Source of the DNA: Tatumella morbirosei | Lineage (GTDB): Bacteria > Pseudomonadota > Gammaproteobacteria > Enterobacterales > Enterobacteriaceae | Direction of reading: 5' to 3' | Assembly (NCBI RefSeq): GCF_000757425.2 | Contig: NZ_JPKR02000003.1 | Coordinates: 434,001 to 498,000, forward strand | Length of the DNA: 64,000 bases | Shown here: piece by piece, positions 39,698 to 50,440 of the stretch | How positions within the stretch are numbered: the stretch's first letter is position 1 | Layout: every line of letters starts with the position of its first letter | The notes under the pieces: model-generated | Seen by the model: the letters and a program-made list of their open reading frames with translations, nothing else | Database searches by the model: none | What the model was told of the DNA's origin: nothing | Program-made: the position numbers and the translations under genes

Positions 39698-39725
39698 TTA
39701 TTACATATCCCTTAATTAATGGCAA
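39698..39725 (-). promoter_or_regulatory. Candidate promoter of yobF-cspC
   Basis: Minus strand -35 TTGCCA (39720-39725), 16-nt spacer, -10 TAATAA (39698-39703), placing the start about 28 nt before the yobF ATG. Read from base matches only. Confidence 0.5.
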
Positions 39726-40111
39726 GCCATTTTTAATACCCCTGCTGGACTTAACGCATATTTATTGACGTAAAACACAGTTTAAACATCGCGCAAGCCC
39801 CGCGGGCTGGGTTGTTAACAACGATACCACGAAATGCATATGGCCATTTCAGCTAAGAAAATACCAAAATGTGCTATCAGACCCTGCCAAATATTGTACA
39901 GTATTTTAAATTCAATACCTGAAATCAAACAGTAAGAAAATAAACATAAACCAGGTTTTGCATTATGGCAAATAAAGTGACTGAGAATATTATCGGGTTT
40001 GCCCGACAGAAATAATACCGTCACAAAACTGTCAATCTGGTTATATTTTTTTATTATGACCGCCAGGTTATCCGGCGACCAGTGCTTCCTCTGGTTCGGA
40101 CAGAACAGTCC
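39726..40111. other. AT-rich gap between the yobF promoter and the hydrolase gene
   Basis: About 390 bp, clearly AT-richer than the neighbours. A 69-codon minus-strand frame (39815-40024, GTG start) has several cysteines and hydrophobic patches but no ribosome site and no family I recognise, and I do not count it as a gene. No MgrB-like frame exists here on either strand. It may be decayed sequence. Confidence 0.45.
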
Positions 40112-41104
40112 TCAGGATAGTGGTCGGCTCTCTCCTATTTTCCAGGCAGAAAATCTGTCTGCAATAGGCTGCGGGTAATGGTTCATAGCTTCTGACAGTG
40201 CCTGCGGAGGAATATCAAGTCCCTCATCACCCAGTTCAAAAACGCCCCAGTGAATGGGGACTGTCTGAGGCTGCCCCGCCGCTTCAAATAATACCACCGC
40301 ATCAGCAGGAGACATATGGTGATTTTTCATAAACCATTCCGGGGCAAAGGCCCCTACCGGTAACGCCGCATGCGTAAATGGTCCCAGGTACTGTGGAATT
40401 TCCAGCAAACTACGGGTAAACCCACTGTCCCCCGAGAACCAGAAACTAAATCCGGAGTGTCTGATGACCCAACCACACCACAGAGATCGATTCTTATCGA
40501 ACAGACTACGCCGGCTCCAGTGACGGGCGGGCACCGCATGAATTTCTACTCCGGAAAAGGGGCGTTGCTGCCACCAGTCCAGACTCACAACGTTGTGTGC
40601 TCCCTGGCGAAAGAACCAGCGCTCCAACCCCACAGGAACAAAAAAAGTTACCGTCGGAAAAGCGGCGATAATCTGGCGGATTGTCGGTTTGTCCAAGTGA
40701 TCATAATGATTATGGGAGATGAGCACTGCGTCCAGATGAGGCAGGTCCCCGACCTTTAATGGCGCAGGGGTCTTCCTTTGCGGGCCGATAAAAGCTACGG
40801 GTGATACACGACGTGAAAAAACCGGATCGATCAACAGGTAGCGTCGATCAACCCTCAACATCAGAGATGCATGGCCAAGCCACCACAGACGGTCATCGTT
40901 GCCCTCCAGAGACAATGATGCCATCCATCGCTGGCTGAAGGCGGTATAGCCCCCGGCCGGTGGGTGCGGAATCCCCTGCTGTTTTCGCATCTTTCTCCAT
41001 TTTTTCAGGTCACCCTGTGCTCTGCTGTCAGGTTCCGTATTCCGGAATCCCTGCAGAGTATGATGAGATTTTGCGGAGTCATACCAGGGATTACGCCATG
41101 CCAT
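40112..41104 (-). CDS. MBL-fold metallo-hydrolase (NAPE-PLD/UlaG-like)
   Basis: Metallo-beta-lactamase-fold protein of 330 aa (ATG 41104; a TTG one codon upstream is possible). The metal motif is SHNHYDHLD (H131, H133, D135, H136), with LWWLGHASLMLRVDRRYLLIDPVF before it, FSGDSGFTRSLLEIP giving a further ligand, and VPIHWGVFELGDEG near the end. These features place it with the N-acylphosphatidylethanolamine phospholipase D-like group; the substrate is unknown. No signal peptide. It begins 22 bp after yebO on the same strand, so they are likely co-transcribed. E. coli has no gene at this place. Confidence 0.85.
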   Translation of the reverse strand: MAWRNPWYDSAKSHHTLQGFRNTEPDSRAQGDLKKWRKMRKQQGIPHPPAGGYTAFSQRWMASLSLEGNDDRLWWLGHASLMLRVDRRYLLIDPVFSRRVSPVAFIGPQRKTPAPLKVGDLPHLDAVLISHNHYDHLDKPTIRQIIAAFPTVTFFVPVGLERWFFRQGAHNVVSLDWWQQRPFSGVEIHAVPARHWSRRSLFDKNRSLWCGWVIRHSGFSFWFSGDSGFTRSLLEIPQYLGPFTHAALPVGAFAPEWFMKNHHMSPADAVVLFEAAGQPQTVPIHWGVFELGDEGLDIPPQALSEAMNHYPQPIADRFSAWKIGESRPLS

Positions 41105-41126
41105 CAATCATGCACCTCGCGACTGC

Positions 41127-41417
41127 TCATCGTTCCGGGACAAATTTAAGGTAGCCATTGTCTTCCGGTTCAGTCACTACCGGTTCCGGGACTTCCTCTT
41201 CCGCCGGTTCCGGTGGAAGATTCAACTCCAGCAGACGTTTCAGCAATGCATTCTGTTTTTTCTGTTCACGCAATAACGCCTCCAGCAGGTGCACACGGTC
41301 GTTCGCACGAACACTGGCCCGGTTAATATAAAACCAGATGATCAGGGCAAAAATCACCGCCACAGCAATTAATGCAGGTAACACGAACGGCCCCATTCCT
41401 AACGAAATATCATTCAT
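41127..41417 (-). CDS. yebO: YebO family single-span membrane protein
   Basis: 96 aa (95 in E. coli). One N-terminal membrane segment (about residues 11-31, FVLPALIAVAVIFALIIWFY) is followed by INRASVRANDRVHLLEALLR and a coiled-coil-like KKQNALLKRLLEL, then an acidic, proline-rich tail. It matches E. coli YebO through the span and the helix (LLEALLxxQKxQNALLxRL). Function unknown. In E. coli mgrB lies upstream; the 208 bp upstream here hold no mgrB frame. Confidence 0.92.
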   Translation of the reverse strand: MNDISLGMGPFVLPALIAVAVIFALIIWFYINRASVRANDRVHLLEALLREQKKQNALLKRLLELNLPPEPAEEEVPEPVVTEPEDNGYLKFVPER

Positions 41418-41625
41418 ACACTTGCCTCAACACCCTGAATCACTGAAATAAGCTCTAAAGTGCGATTCTACTCCGGGAAAAAAAAATGATCATCTGCTGT
41501 CAGTTTAGCGGAAACAATTTGGCAAAAATAATTCAGTTATCTCTGATCGTCTTCTGTGATGATTTATCGCATCCTGCGTTAATCACACCAAACGTTGATT
41601 ATCTGAATTTCAGGAGCGAAAAGAG

Positions 41626-41880
41626 ATGATAGTACGGGTTGTCATAGTGTTAGCGATCTTATGGCTGGCAATGCTGCTGACCGGCTATGGTGTGCTGACC
41701 GGAAGTCATAAGATTGCTGCCGGACTGGGATTAAGTTGCCAGTACCTGACTGCAAAAGGGTTGACAGTTTCACACTTCCTGAGAACTGACAGTGGTGTGA
41801 TAGGTAAATCCAGTTGCCCGTGGTTAAATAAAAGTGATGAGAGGAATGAAATCCAGACCAATCCACTGGCCTTCAGATAA
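41626..41880 (+). CDS. yobH: YobH family protein
   Basis: 84 aa (79 in E. coli) with ribosome site AGGAG 10 nt before the ATG. The N-terminal hydrophobic stretch MIVRVVIVLAILWLAMLL is a signal anchor or signal peptide; LLTGYGVLTGS, AAGLGLSCQYLTAKG and CPWLNKS match E. coli YobH. Two cysteines could form a periplasmic disulfide. Function unknown. In E. coli kdgR and yebQ lie between it and htpX; both are absent. Confidence 0.9.
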   Translation: MIVRVVIVLAILWLAMLLTGYGVLTGSHKIAAGLGLSCQYLTAKGLTVSHFLRTDSGVIGKSSCPWLNKSDERNEIQTNPLAFR

Positions 41881-41914
41881 TCCGCCAGCCAAAAGGCTGG
41901 CGGGTCAACGCATA

Positions 41915-42796
41915 TTATTTCAGGTAATCACCACGGCGTAACGCTTCAATACGTTTATCTAAGGGCGGGTGAGACATAAAAAGCTCGCTTAATGACTTCC
42001 CTTTACCATTAATGCAAAACGCCATCATATTCCCGGGCTCCTGCGGCTCATAGCTGGTTTTAAGACGCTGCAGAGCGGCAATCATCTTTTCGCGTCCGAC
42101 CAGCTTCGCAGAGCCAGCATCGGCATGGAATTCACGATGACGAGAAAACCACATAGTAATAATGCTGGCCAAAATACCAAACACTAGTTCCAGAACCGTC
42201 GCTACCGCAAAATAGACCAGCGGATTACCGTTACTATTCTCTTCTCCGTCACGATCAGAGGAGAGGAACCCGGCGGCTATCTGGGCAATAATCCGTGAAA
42301 TAAAGATTACAAAAGTGTTCACTATTCCCTGAATTAGCGTCATGGTCACCATATCACCATTGGCAATGTGACTTATTTCGTGGGCCAGAACGGCTTCAGC
42401 CTCATCACGATTCATATTTTGCAATAAACCGGTCGAAACCGCGACCAGCGAAGCATCACGACGAGCCCCGGTAGCAAAAGCATTGATATCTGGTGCATGG
42501 TAGATAGCGACTTGCGGCATGGCGATACCTGCCTGACGTGCCTGTTGCGCGACTGTAGACATCAACCAGTTTTCAGTTTCGTTACGTGGCTGCTCAATCA
42601 CCTCTCCGCCAACGGAACGCAATGCCATCCATTTCGACATCAGTAACGAAACAAATGCGCCACCGAAACCAAACAGCCCGGCCATCACCATCAGTCCCTG
42701 GACACTCCCCGATCGAATGCCGGTCAGACTCAGGATCAGACCAAACACCAGCATCACTGCAAGGTTAGTCAGCAAGAAAAGAGCTATACGCATCAT
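41915..42796 (-). CDS. htpX: Membrane zinc metalloprotease HtpX
   Basis: 293 aa, the E. coli length. M48 protease that clears misfolded inner-membrane proteins alongside FtsH. Two N-terminal spans (about 4-25 and 33-53), zinc motif HEISH (H139, E140, H143) in [17 protein letters not shown], two further hydrophobic stretches (about 158-180 and 193-215), and the third-ligand region [13 protein letters not shown]. Very close to E. coli. In E. coli it is induced through CpxR; I did not find a certain Cpx box. Confidence 0.97.
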   Translation of the reverse strand: MMRIALFLLTNLAVMLVFGLILSLTGIRSGSVQGLMVMAGLFGFGGAFVSLLMSKWMALRSVGGEVIEQPRNETENWLMSTVAQQARQAGIAMPQVAIYHAPDINAFATGARRDASLVAVSTGLLQNMNRDEAEAVLAHEISHIANGDMVTMTLIQGIVNTFVIFISRIIAQIAAGFLSSDRDGEENSNGNPLVYFAVATVLELVFGILASIITMWFSRHREFHADAGSAKLVGREKMIAALQRLKTSYEPQEPGNMMAFCINGKGKSLSELFMSHPPLDKRIEALRRGDYLK

Positions 42797-42990
42797 AGAC
42801 GTTTGTTATCCTCATTATTAACGCAGGTTTTCTGTCACCTATCCTATGTGCATTACACCGGTTTTCAAGAGAGTAATCGTTCCAGATACCTGAAAAGACA
42901 TAACTTTACACTATTAAAGACAGTTTACCGCACTCCTCTGGCAGTTCCTGACATAACCGGGAAACTATTTTCCTTCACCTGCCAACCTAC

Positions 42991-43020
42991 AAAAAAACAC
43001 CGGACATCCGGTGGTTTTTT
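42991..43020. terminator. Terminator after prc
   Basis: CACCGG / CCGGTG with ACAT loop, flanked by seven A on the left and seven T on the right, so it reads as a terminator on both strands. It is placed to end prc (minus strand, stop codon at 43036). Confidence 0.8.
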
Positions 43021-43035
43021 TGGTCGCGCAGCAGC

Positions 43036-45075
43036 TTATTTGCTGGCTGATTTTGCCGGCGTCGCCGCTTCAAGCTGAGCAAGGTCATTAGCAATGTCAA
43101 CCGTCTCATCCAGATACGGATCAGGCTCTTTATAATCTTTCGGCAACTGATCAAGATTAGTTAATGGCTTTTTACCTTCGGCCTGGTAACGTGCGTTAAT
43201 CCGGTCAAGACGCTCGGTATCGTCTTCTTTGTTCTCTTTTTCACGCTCGGCGTAATTCAGGGAAACAATATCTATCTTGTCTTTCATCGCATCAAACCGT
43301 TTGATGTCCTTAAGGATATACTGGAACTCACGATCTTTGGCGATCCGGGCATTATGTTCAGCAAGTAGTTCCGGAAGATAAGGCTTGATATCACCCGTTT
43401 TCTGATAAGTCGCTGCAGGAATACTATCCCACGGTAAAGCATTATCTTCAAATTTCTCGCCGGTTTTAACCGCTTCCACTCCGGTAGGCATAAGCAGATC
43501 AGGGGTTACTCCCTTCAGCTGAGTACTGCCACCATTGATACGATAAAACTTCTGAATGGTATACTGAACAGAACCTAATGCAGGCCATTCCGGACGCAAC
43601 ATTTGGTCATAAATCCGGTTAAGCGAACGGTACTGCTGGACGGTTCCTTTACCAAAGGTCGGTTCACCCACAATCAGAGCACGGCCATAATCCTGCATCG
43701 CTGCCGCAAAAATTTCAGAAGCAGAAGCACTGAAGCGATCGACAAGAACCACCAGCGGTCCCTTGTAATAGACTATGCCATCATTATCGCTGTCCTGGCG
43801 GATTTTGCCGGTATTGTCACGTACCTGGACCACAGGGCCGGAAGGAATGAACAATCCGGAGAGTGACACGGCTTCAGTGAGAGCACCACCGCCATTGGTT
43901 CTTAAATCAATCACAATACTGTCGACGTGCTGTTTTTCCAGTTTCTGAAGCTGGACTTTGACATCATCAGTCAGACCCACGTAAAAGCCGGGAATATCCA
44001 GTACGCCCACTTTTTCGTTGCCGACCTTATGCACGGACATCTGTACTGCCCGATCTTCAAGACGGATTTTCTCACGCGTCAGGGTAATAATGCGGGTTTT
44101 ACTGCCCTTACCTGCCGGCAATATTTCCAGCCGAACACGGCTACCTTTCGGCCCTTTAATTTTCTCAACCACATCATCCAGACGCCACCCGATGATATCT
44201 TCAATCGGTTTACCTGGCTGTCCGACACCGACAATTCGGTCTCCTACCGACAGTAGTTTACTGCGTGCTGCCGGACCACCGGCGACCATAGAGTTAATCA
44301 CAACGTAATCATCGTCTGACTGTAATACGGCCCCAATTCCTTCCAGAGACAGGCTCATTTCGGTGTTAAATTGTTCAGTATTACGGGGCGACAGATAGTT
44401 AGTGTGAGGATCTATCTGGTGCGCAAAAGAGTTCATTGCCAGTTGGAACACATCTTCGCTGTTGGTCTGAGCCAGACGACGAATAGCAAAGTTATAGCGT
44501 TTGGTTAGCGTATCTCTGATTTCAGCATCGGTCTTGCCGGCCAGTTTCAGACTGAGCTCGTCATATTTAACCTTAGCATCCCATAGGCTGTTCAGTTCAT
44601 CAGTCGTCGTCGGCCATGGTGCTTTTGAACGGTCCAGGTTAATGGTTTCGTTAGTCGAAAAATCCATCGGACGTTTCAGAACTTCCAGCGCATACTGGTA
44701 GCGTTCGAATCGGCGCCGTTGGGAGAGATTGAACAGGTCATAAAAAATATCGAGTTTTCCGGTTTTCAGTTCGTCGCCAACCGTCGCGGCCTGCCCTGAA
44801 TACTGAGCGATATCGGATGCCAGTAATACATTATGGTTGTAATCCAGCATATTCAGATAGCGATCAAAAATCTTCTTCGAAAAATCGCTGTTCAGATCAA
44901 TCTGCCGGTAATGCGATTGCGTAAAACGGGTGGTAACCCGCTCACTCACTGTCACATGTTGCGGTTCTTCATGCAAAACAGGAATCTGATCTTCACGGGT
45001 AATGCTATCCGCCGCAAAAACCTGACCTGCCATCAGCAGGCCAGCGATAATATTCAACTTAAAAAAGGTGTTCAT
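43036..45075 (-). CDS. prc: Tail-specific periplasmic protease Prc (Tsp)
   Basis: Degrades periplasmic proteins with nonpolar C-termini (including SsrA-tagged ones) and trims PBP3 and MepS. ATG 45075 gives 679 aa (682 in E. coli) with signal peptide MNTFFKLNIIAGLLMAGQVFA. The PDZ domain covers about 240-325 (LEGIGAVLQ, GPAARSKLLSVGDRIVGVGQ). The Ser/Lys dyad is S451 in DRFSASASEIF and K476 in PTFGKGTVQQYRS. The start lies 20 bp downstream of proQ, so proQ-prc is an operon as in E. coli; upstream open frame overlaps proQ and is not family sequence. Confidence 0.97.
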   Translation of the reverse strand: MNTFFKLNIIAGLLMAGQVFAADSITREDQIPVLHEEPQHVTVSERVTTRFTQSHYRQIDLNSDFSKKIFDRYLNMLDYNHNVLLASDIAQYSGQAATVGDELKTGKLDIFYDLFNLSQRRRFERYQYALEVLKRPMDFSTNETINLDRSKAPWPTTTDELNSLWDAKVKYDELSLKLAGKTDAEIRDTLTKRYNFAIRRLAQTNSEDVFQLAMNSFAHQIDPHTNYLSPRNTEQFNTEMSLSLEGIGAVLQSDDDYVVINSMVAGGPAARSKLLSVGDRIVGVGQPGKPIEDIIGWRLDDVVEKIKGPKGSRVRLEILPAGKGSKTRIITLTREKIRLEDRAVQMSVHKVGNEKVGVLDIPGFYVGLTDDVKVQLQKLEKQHVDSIVIDLRTNGGGALTEAVSLSGLFIPSGPVVQVRDNTGKIRQDSDNDGIVYYKGPLVVLVDRFSASASEIFAAAMQDYGRALIVGEPTFGKGTVQQYRSLNRIYDQMLRPEWPALGSVQYTIQKFYRINGGSTQLKGVTPDLLMPTGVEAVKTGEKFEDNALPWDSIPAATYQKTGDIKPYLPELLAEHNARIAKDREFQYILKDIKRFDAMKDKIDIVSLNYAEREKENKEDDTERLDRINARYQAEGKKPLTNLDQLPKDYKEPDPYLDETVDIANDLAQLEAATPAKSASK

Positions 45076-45094
45076 GCCCTGGTCACTCTCCGTT

Positions 45095-45772
45095 TCAGAA
45101 CTGCAAGTGTTCTGCGCGTACAATCATAGCCATGCCGGATGAAAGCTGAACCCGCACACCTTCTTTCGATACTTCCAGGACCGTTGCATCCATTGCATTT
45201 TGCCCGGCTTTAACTTTAATCGCCTGGCCTGCCTGCAGTACAGAAGTATCAGTCACTGGTTTACGGGATTCGACGGCCCGGGGTGCCCGTGGAGTTGCAG
45301 ACTTTTTGGCATTCTCACGGGGTTTGCGTGGAGCTTCATCTGAAGCTGCTTTCCGGGGGGCGGGTTTACGAGGCTTGCGTGCTTCGGCAGGCTCTTCGCC
45401 GGTTTCTGCCTTACGGGCACGCTGCTGTGCTCTGTGGGCTTGCACTCTGGCTTTGGCTTCTTCCAGTTGTTTGCGGGCATGTTCCACATGTTGCTCATCC
45501 AGTTCACCACAAGCATTACCATCAAGATCCACCCGGGAAGCACCGGCTTTAATCCCGTGCAGGTAACGCCAGCTTGAGGTATACAGTCGTAAGGCTGAAC
45601 GTAACTGGGTTTTGCTGATAGCAGAATCCCCCGGAACACGCTCGACGATATCCTGAAAAATACCAATTTTCAGTGGCTTAGCTTCACCTTCAATGCAAAA
45701 ACATTGCGGGAATTGCTGTGCCAGAAAGGCGATAACTTCTTTACTGCTATTCAACTTAGGTTGATTTTCCAT
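45095..45772 (-). CDS. proQ: RNA chaperone ProQ
   Basis: Global RNA-binding protein of 225 aa (232 in E. coli) that binds structured sRNAs and mRNA 3' ends. The FinO/ProQ domain covers about 1-120 ([41 protein letters not shown]). A long basic linker, rich in Arg, Lys, Ala and Pro, runs about 125-175, and a C-terminal Tudor-like fold ends it ([20 protein letters not shown]). First gene of proQ-prc. Confidence 0.97.
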   Translation of the reverse strand: MENQPKLNSSKEVIAFLAQQFPQCFCIEGEAKPLKIGIFQDIVERVPGDSAISKTQLRSALRLYTSSWRYLHGIKAGASRVDLDGNACGELDEQHVEHARKQLEEAKARVQAHRAQQRARKAETGEEPAEARKPRKPAPRKAASDEAPRKPRENAKKSATPRAPRAVESRKPVTDTSVLQAGQAIKVKAGQNAMDATVLEVSKEGVRVQLSSGMAMIVRAEHLQF

Positions 45773-45867
45773 GAAATTTCCTGATTACAACGGTTTTGCC
45801 GACCAAAGAAGGCATGAACAGGCGTCATTATAATGACAACGTTGCTAAATGCTATGCATCCTGTCAA

Positions 45868-46368
45868 TTAGCTGCCGTTCTGTTGCAAAAATCTTTCAAT
45901 TTCTGTGGCAGACAGTGCGGCAGAGAGCGTTTCAGTCAGGGTACGCAAGCCTTTTTCATCTTCAGCATCAAAACGTCCATAGGCAGTGCTGTCAATATCC
46001 AGCACCCCAATGGTCTTCCCGTTAACTGCTACAGGTAACACAATTTCAGAATTACTGGCGGCATCACAGGCAATGTGTCCGGCAAAAGCATGAACATCGG
46101 CAACCCGTTGTACGGTATTTTCTGCAACGGCGGTCCCGCAAACACCTCGTCCGACAGGAATACGCACGCAGGCGATTTTGCCCTGGAACGGCCCCAGCAC
46201 CAATGTTTCAGGCTCACTTAGCAAATAAAACCCCGCCCAGTTTACTTCTGATAACCGTTCGAACAATAACGCACTACAATTGCCCAACAGTGCGAGAAAT
46301 GAGGTTTCGCCAGAAATCAACGCGCCGAAATCACGGTTAAGCTCATCATAAAATGCTTGTTTGCTCAT
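45868..46368 (-). CDS. msrC: Free methionine-(R)-sulfoxide reductase MsrC
   Basis: GAF-fold enzyme of 166 aa (165 in E. coli) that reduces the free R form of methionine sulfoxide. The three redox cysteines are C67, C77 and C101 (KIACVRIPVGRGVCGTAVA, HIACDAASNSEIVLP), with the same 10- and 24-residue spacing as E. coli YebR. Cytoplasmic. Divergent from letA. Confidence 0.95.
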   Translation of the reverse strand: MSKQAFYDELNRDFGALISGETSFLALLGNCSALLFERLSEVNWAGFYLLSEPETLVLGPFQGKIACVRIPVGRGVCGTAVAENTVQRVADVHAFAGHIACDAASNSEIVLPVAVNGKTIGVLDIDSTAYGRFDAEDEKGLRTLTETLSAALSATEIERFLQQNGS

Positions 46369-46587
46369 ACACCAACCATATACATTAACAAAATATTATC
46401 GACCTCTGTGCCATCCGATAGCACGAAAACATACACAGACATAATGAATCAATAACAGAGTTACTATACTCTTAGCAATCTGTTGTCCGGGAAATCTCTT
46501 CATTATCGTCGGCAGAAATATAGCAGACATGCGCTGAGATAATTCAGGATTTTATGCTGCCACACCGGGTAACCATCAAATTCTTTT

Positions 46588-47832
46588 ATGAAAATACTCA
46601 AAATCAGACATCCATTACTACAAAGTGACACTCACCGATGTCCTCAATGCGATATCGTTTTCCGTTTGCCAGAGATGAACCCGCACGAAACAGCGTATTG
46701 CCCTCGTTGTATGGCGAAAATCCGCAGTGGTCGGGAATGGTCGGTCATGCGACTGGTGGTGTTAGCCATTATAATGTTGTGTCTGATGCCTATGGCTTAC
46801 AGCCTGCCATTAATCCGGATTTCTTTACTGGGGATGACTATCAATGCCAGCCTCACGGAGGGGGTTTACCAGATTATGGCTCAGGGCGATGTTCTGACAG
46901 CAGCCATGGTAATGTTCGGTGCAATAGGCGCCCCGCTCACTTTGGCACTTTCGATGATTTATCTGGTCGTTGGACACGCCCTGGGAATGAATCTGAGACC
47001 CGTTTTGCTGATGCTGGAAAAACTCAAAGAATGGGTCATGCTGGACATCTACCTGGTGGGTATTGCTGTCGCCGCCATCAAAGTTCAGGATTATGCCTCA
47101 TTAGAAGCGGGTTACGGGCTGGTTGCGTTTATTTCACTGACACTACTGAGCCTGCTTATGCTGATAAACATGAACACTGAATCTTTATGGCAACATTATT
47201 ACCCTCAGCCTCCGGGAGCGCTGGCGAAAGATAAGATAATCGTCTGCCTGAACTGCCATTTCAGTGGCGGTGCTGACAGCAAAGGACGCTGCCCACGCTG
47301 CCATACCCAGTTATCCAGGCGGATGCCTTATAGCCTGCAAAAGACCTGGGCGGCACTCATCTCTTCCATCGTTTTCCTGTTCCCGGCAAATATGTTGCCC
47401 ATCTCGGTGATTTATCTGAATGGTGCCCGTCAGCAGGATACTATTTTTTCAGGTATTTTATCCCTGGGTTCCGGCAATATCCCCGTCGCGATGGTAGTCT
47501 TTATCGCCAGTATTCTGGTACCTTTCAGTAAAGTTCTCATCATGCTGTCGTTACTGCTGAGTATCCATTTTCGCTGTGTTCAGGGCCTGAAAACCAGAAT
47601 CCGTCTGCTGCGTGCCATCAAGTGGATTGGTCGCTGGTCAATGCTGGATTTATTTGTCATTTCGCTGACAATGTCACTGGTAAACCGTGATCAGTTGTTA
47701 GCTTTCACCATGGGACCGGCTGCTTTTTACTTCGGTTCTGCCGTAGTCCTGACGATACTTGCCGCCGAATGGCTGGACAGTCGTTTAATCTGGGATGCAT
47801 ATACAACAGGAAACGCCGAATATGCCGATTAG
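46588..47832 (+). CDS. letA: Lipid transport membrane protein LetA (YebS, PqiA family)
   Basis: Inner-membrane partner of the LetB tunnel, 414 aa (427 in E. coli; shorter at the N-terminus). Two PqiA modules, each opening with a zinc-ribbon: CPQCDIVF...CPRCMAKI (about 18-47) and CLNCHF...CPRCHTQ (about 220-240). Each is followed by four or so membrane spans; [27 protein letters not shown] and [20 protein letters not shown] are family hallmarks. It overlaps letB. The start has only a weak ribosome site. Confidence 0.95.
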   Translation: MKILKIRHPLLQSDTHRCPQCDIVFRLPEMNPHETAYCPRCMAKIRSGREWSVMRLVVLAIIMLCLMPMAYSLPLIRISLLGMTINASLTEGVYQIMAQGDVLTAAMVMFGAIGAPLTLALSMIYLVVGHALGMNLRPVLLMLEKLKEWVMLDIYLVGIAVAAIKVQDYASLEAGYGLVAFISLTLLSLLMLINMNTESLWQHYYPQPPGALAKDKIIVCLNCHFSGGADSKGRCPRCHTQLSRRMPYSLQKTWAALISSIVFLFPANMLPISVIYLNGARQQDTIFSGILSLGSGNIPVAMVVFIASILVPFSKVLIMLSLLLSIHFRCVQGLKTRIRLLRAIKWIGRWSMLDLFVISLTMSLVNRDQLLAFTMGPAAFYFGSAVVLTILAAEWLDSRLIWDAYTTGNAEYAD

Positions 47833-50428
47833 TTCAGCGGTAACAAAAAAGCGCAAAATTTCCCCGTTCTGGCTGTTGCCATTGGTGGCTTTACTGATCA
47901 CCGGTTGGCTACTGTGGCAGAACTATCAGGAGCGTGGAACCTCTATTACCATCAATTTTCAGACTGCCGATGGTATTGTCCCCGGACGTACACCTATTCG
48001 TTATCAGGGCGTACAGGTCGGGACCGTTGAAGGCATTGTACTCAGCGATGATTACCGGACAATCCGCATTAAGGCCAGTATTAAAAGTGATATGAAAGAT
48101 GCGCTGCGCGAGAAAACGCAGTTCTGGCTGGTGACGCCACAGGCATCACTGGCCGGGGTCTCCGGACTCGATGCGCTGGTAGGGGGTAACTACATCTCAA
48201 TGATGCCGGGTTCAGGTAAACCTCAGGAAAATTTTACAGCGCTTGATTCGCAACCGAAGTTTAACACCAATATCTCCGGGTTGATGTTACATCTTAACGC
48301 CACAGATTTAGGTTCTCTGTCTACCGGTTCACTGGTCTACTACCGGAAAATTCCTGTAGGTAAGGTGTATAACTACAGTGTTAATGGTGACAACCAGGGG
48401 GTAGTCATTGATGTCCTGATTGAGCGCCGTTACGGTAATCTGGTGAAAAAAGACAGTCGTTTCTGGAACGTTTCAGGAGTAGATGCCAGTATTGGGTTAA
48501 ATGGTGTCAATGTGCGGATGGATAGCTTGCCGGCGCTGATCAACGGTGCCATTGCATTCGATTCGCCGACTACCAGCCCGGCAGCCACTGCGGACGAAAC
48601 CTATACACTGTATCCTAACCTGGCAGAAAGCCACCGCGGCGTAAAAATATCCCTCGATCTGCCTGACGGTAACAACCTGACTGCAGGATCTACCCCGCTG
48701 ATGTATCAGGGACTGCAGGTCGGAACCCTGACTAAACTGAACCTGGCCGACCCGCAGCATGTCAGTGGTGAACTGACCATCGACCCGTCAGTGACTGATC
48801 TGATGCGCAGTCAGACCAGGATTGAATTACACTCTCCGAAACTCAGCCTGGCTGACACCTCTGTAAGCAGTCTGTTGACCGGTGATTCATTAGTACTGGT
48901 GCCGGGGGCTGGCGACCCACAATCACATTTCACGGTATACCCGTCGACACAAACTCTGATGCGGACTCCGGGGACACTCAATGTACAGCTGACAGCCGAT
49001 GACAGCTACGGCATTTCTGCAGGTCAGCCGCTGATCCTTAATGGCGTGCCGATTGGTACAGTTTCAGAACGTCAACTGACCGATAACGGAGTCCGTTTTG
49101 TCGTTTCGGTCTCTGGCGCTTATCGGCAATTTGTTCATGCTAACAGTAAATTTATTGCCGATAGCCAGATTCGGGTTAATGTCAGCCTGGACGGTGTTCA
49201 GATGGTAGGTGCCAGCCCCGGAGAATGGTTACAGGGCGGTATCCGACTGTTGCCAGGTGATAAAGGACAGCCCGTCAGCAGTTATCCTTTATTTGCCGAT
49301 GCAGGTAAAGCAGCAGAAGGTATTACTGGTGACAAACCTTCCACCACACTGACACTGACCGCCGCCAGTCTGCCAGATATTCAGGCAGGGTCGGTAGTGC
49401 TATATCGTCGTTTCCAGGTCGGTGAAATAGTGGCGGTAACCCCTCTCAGAGATAAATTCCTGGTGGCGGTACATATCAATCCTGCATACAGGAATCTGAT
49501 CACTAAAGATACGGTATTTTGGGCAGAAGGTGGTGCACGGGTTCAGTTAAACACCAGTGGCATTACTGTTCAGGCAACCCCACTTAACCGGGCCCTGAAA
49601 GGCGCGATCAGTTTTGATAATCTTGACGGCGCTAATCATCAGTCAGGACAAACACGGGTGCTCTACCCGACCGAGACTGCCGCCAGAGCCATCGGCAGCC
49701 AGATTACATTACGCACTTATGACGGCAGTAAACTCTCTACCGGCATGCCTATCCGTTATCTGGGGATCACTATCGGTCAGATCGAGTCGTTATCACTAAA
49801 TGCTGCCAACAATCAGGTCCTGGCTAAAGCGGTGCTGTACCCGGAATATGTGAATGACTTTGCCCGCGCCGGGAGTCGTTTCTCGGTCATTTCCCCTGAA
49901 ATTTCTCCAACCGGGGTGAATCACCTCGAATCTATCTTACAGCCTTATGTGAATGTTGACCCGGGCAAAGGTGCAGTCACGCGCAGTTTTGAGCTGCAAC
50001 AGGCGACCATTACCGATTCCCGGTATCTGAACGGCAGAACATTCTATGTGGATGCACCTGAAGCCGGATCTCTGACCATTGGCACTCCGATATTATTCCG
50101 TGGCGTTGAAGTCGGTACCGTCACCGGAACCTCTTTGGGTGCTCTTGCCGATCGTGTACAGGTAGCGATACGTATCAGCCAGCGTTATCAGTATCTGGTC
50201 AGAAACAACTCTGTCTTCTGGCTGGCCTCCGGATACAGTCTGAACTTTGGTCTGGTGGGCGGCGTAGTTAAAACGGGAACCTTCCAGCAATTTATTCGTG
50301 GCGGGATTCAGTTTGCTACCCCACCTACCGTTCCATTGGCTCCGGAAGCCACGGCAGAGAAACATTTCCTGCTGCTTAATGAAGCCCCCAAAAACTGGCA
50401 GCAATGGGGCACTGCAATTTCACAGTAA
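47795..50428 (+). CDS. letB: Intermembrane lipid transport tunnel protein LetB (YebT, seven MCE domains)
   Basis: Periplasm-spanning hexameric tunnel subunit. 877 aa, as in E. coli. One N-terminal span ([19 protein letters not shown]) precedes seven MCE repeats, each opening with a G/S-x-P-(I/L)-x-Y/F-x-G/K-(I/V)-x-VG signature: near residues 60, 180, 300, 410, 530, 650 and 765. ATG 47795 overlaps letA by 38 bp. Where E. coli letB has its ATG this genome reads ATA, so initiation must use ATG 47795 (two codons earlier) or ATG 47822, which has AGGA upstream and would give 868 aa. Confidence 0.95.
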   Translation: MHIQQETPNMPISSAVTKKRKISPFWLLPLVALLITGWLLWQNYQERGTSITINFQTADGIVPGRTPIRYQGVQVGTVEGIVLSDDYRTIRIKASIKSDMKDALREKTQFWLVTPQASLAGVSGLDALVGGNYISMMPGSGKPQENFTALDSQPKFNTNISGLMLHLNATDLGSLSTGSLVYYRKIPVGKVYNYSVNGDNQGVVIDVLIERRYGNLVKKDSRFWNVSGVDASIGLNGVNVRMDSLPALINGAIAFDSPTTSPAATADETYTLYPNLAESHRGVKISLDLPDGNNLTAGSTPLMYQGLQVGTLTKLNLADPQHVSGELTIDPSVTDLMRSQTRIELHSPKLSLADTSVSSLLTGDSLVLVPGAGDPQSHFTVYPSTQTLMRTPGTLNVQLTADDSYGISAGQPLILNGVPIGTVSERQLTDNGVRFVVSVSGAYRQFVHANSKFIADSQIRVNVSLDGVQMVGASPGEWLQGGIRLLPGDKGQPVSSYPLFADAGKAAEGITGDKPSTTLTLTAASLPDIQAGSVVLYRRFQVGEIVAVTPLRDKFLVAVHINPAYRNLITKDTVFWAEGGARVQLNTSGITVQATPLNRALKGAISFDNLDGANHQSGQTRVLYPTETAARAIGSQITLRTYDGSKLSTGMPIRYLGITIGQIESLSLNAANNQVLAKAVLYPEYVNDFARAGSRFSVISPEISPTGVNHLESILQPYVNVDPGKGAVTRSFELQQATITDSRYLNGRTFYVDAPEAGSLTIGTPILFRGVEVGTVTGTSLGALADRVQVAIRISQRYQYLVRNNSVFWLASGYSLNFGLVGGVVKTGTFQQFIRGGIQFATPPTVPLAPEATAEKHFLLLNEAPKNWQQWGTAISQ

Positions 50429-50440
50429 CTGATGTAAACG

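Noticed and set aside
39815-40024. 69-codon minus-strand frame in the AT-rich gap, considered as MgrB or a small membrane protein
   Set aside because: No ribosome site, no MgrB cysteine/end pattern, and composition like AT-rich noncoding DNA.
44703-44720. GTTCGAATC, a tRNA T-loop-like string
   Set aside because: It lies inside prc coding sequence and has no surrounding cloverleaf arms. No tRNA was found in the window.
45283-45566. Plus-strand frames opposite proQ
   Set aside because: They arise from the Arg/Lys/Ala-rich ProQ linker read on the other strand.
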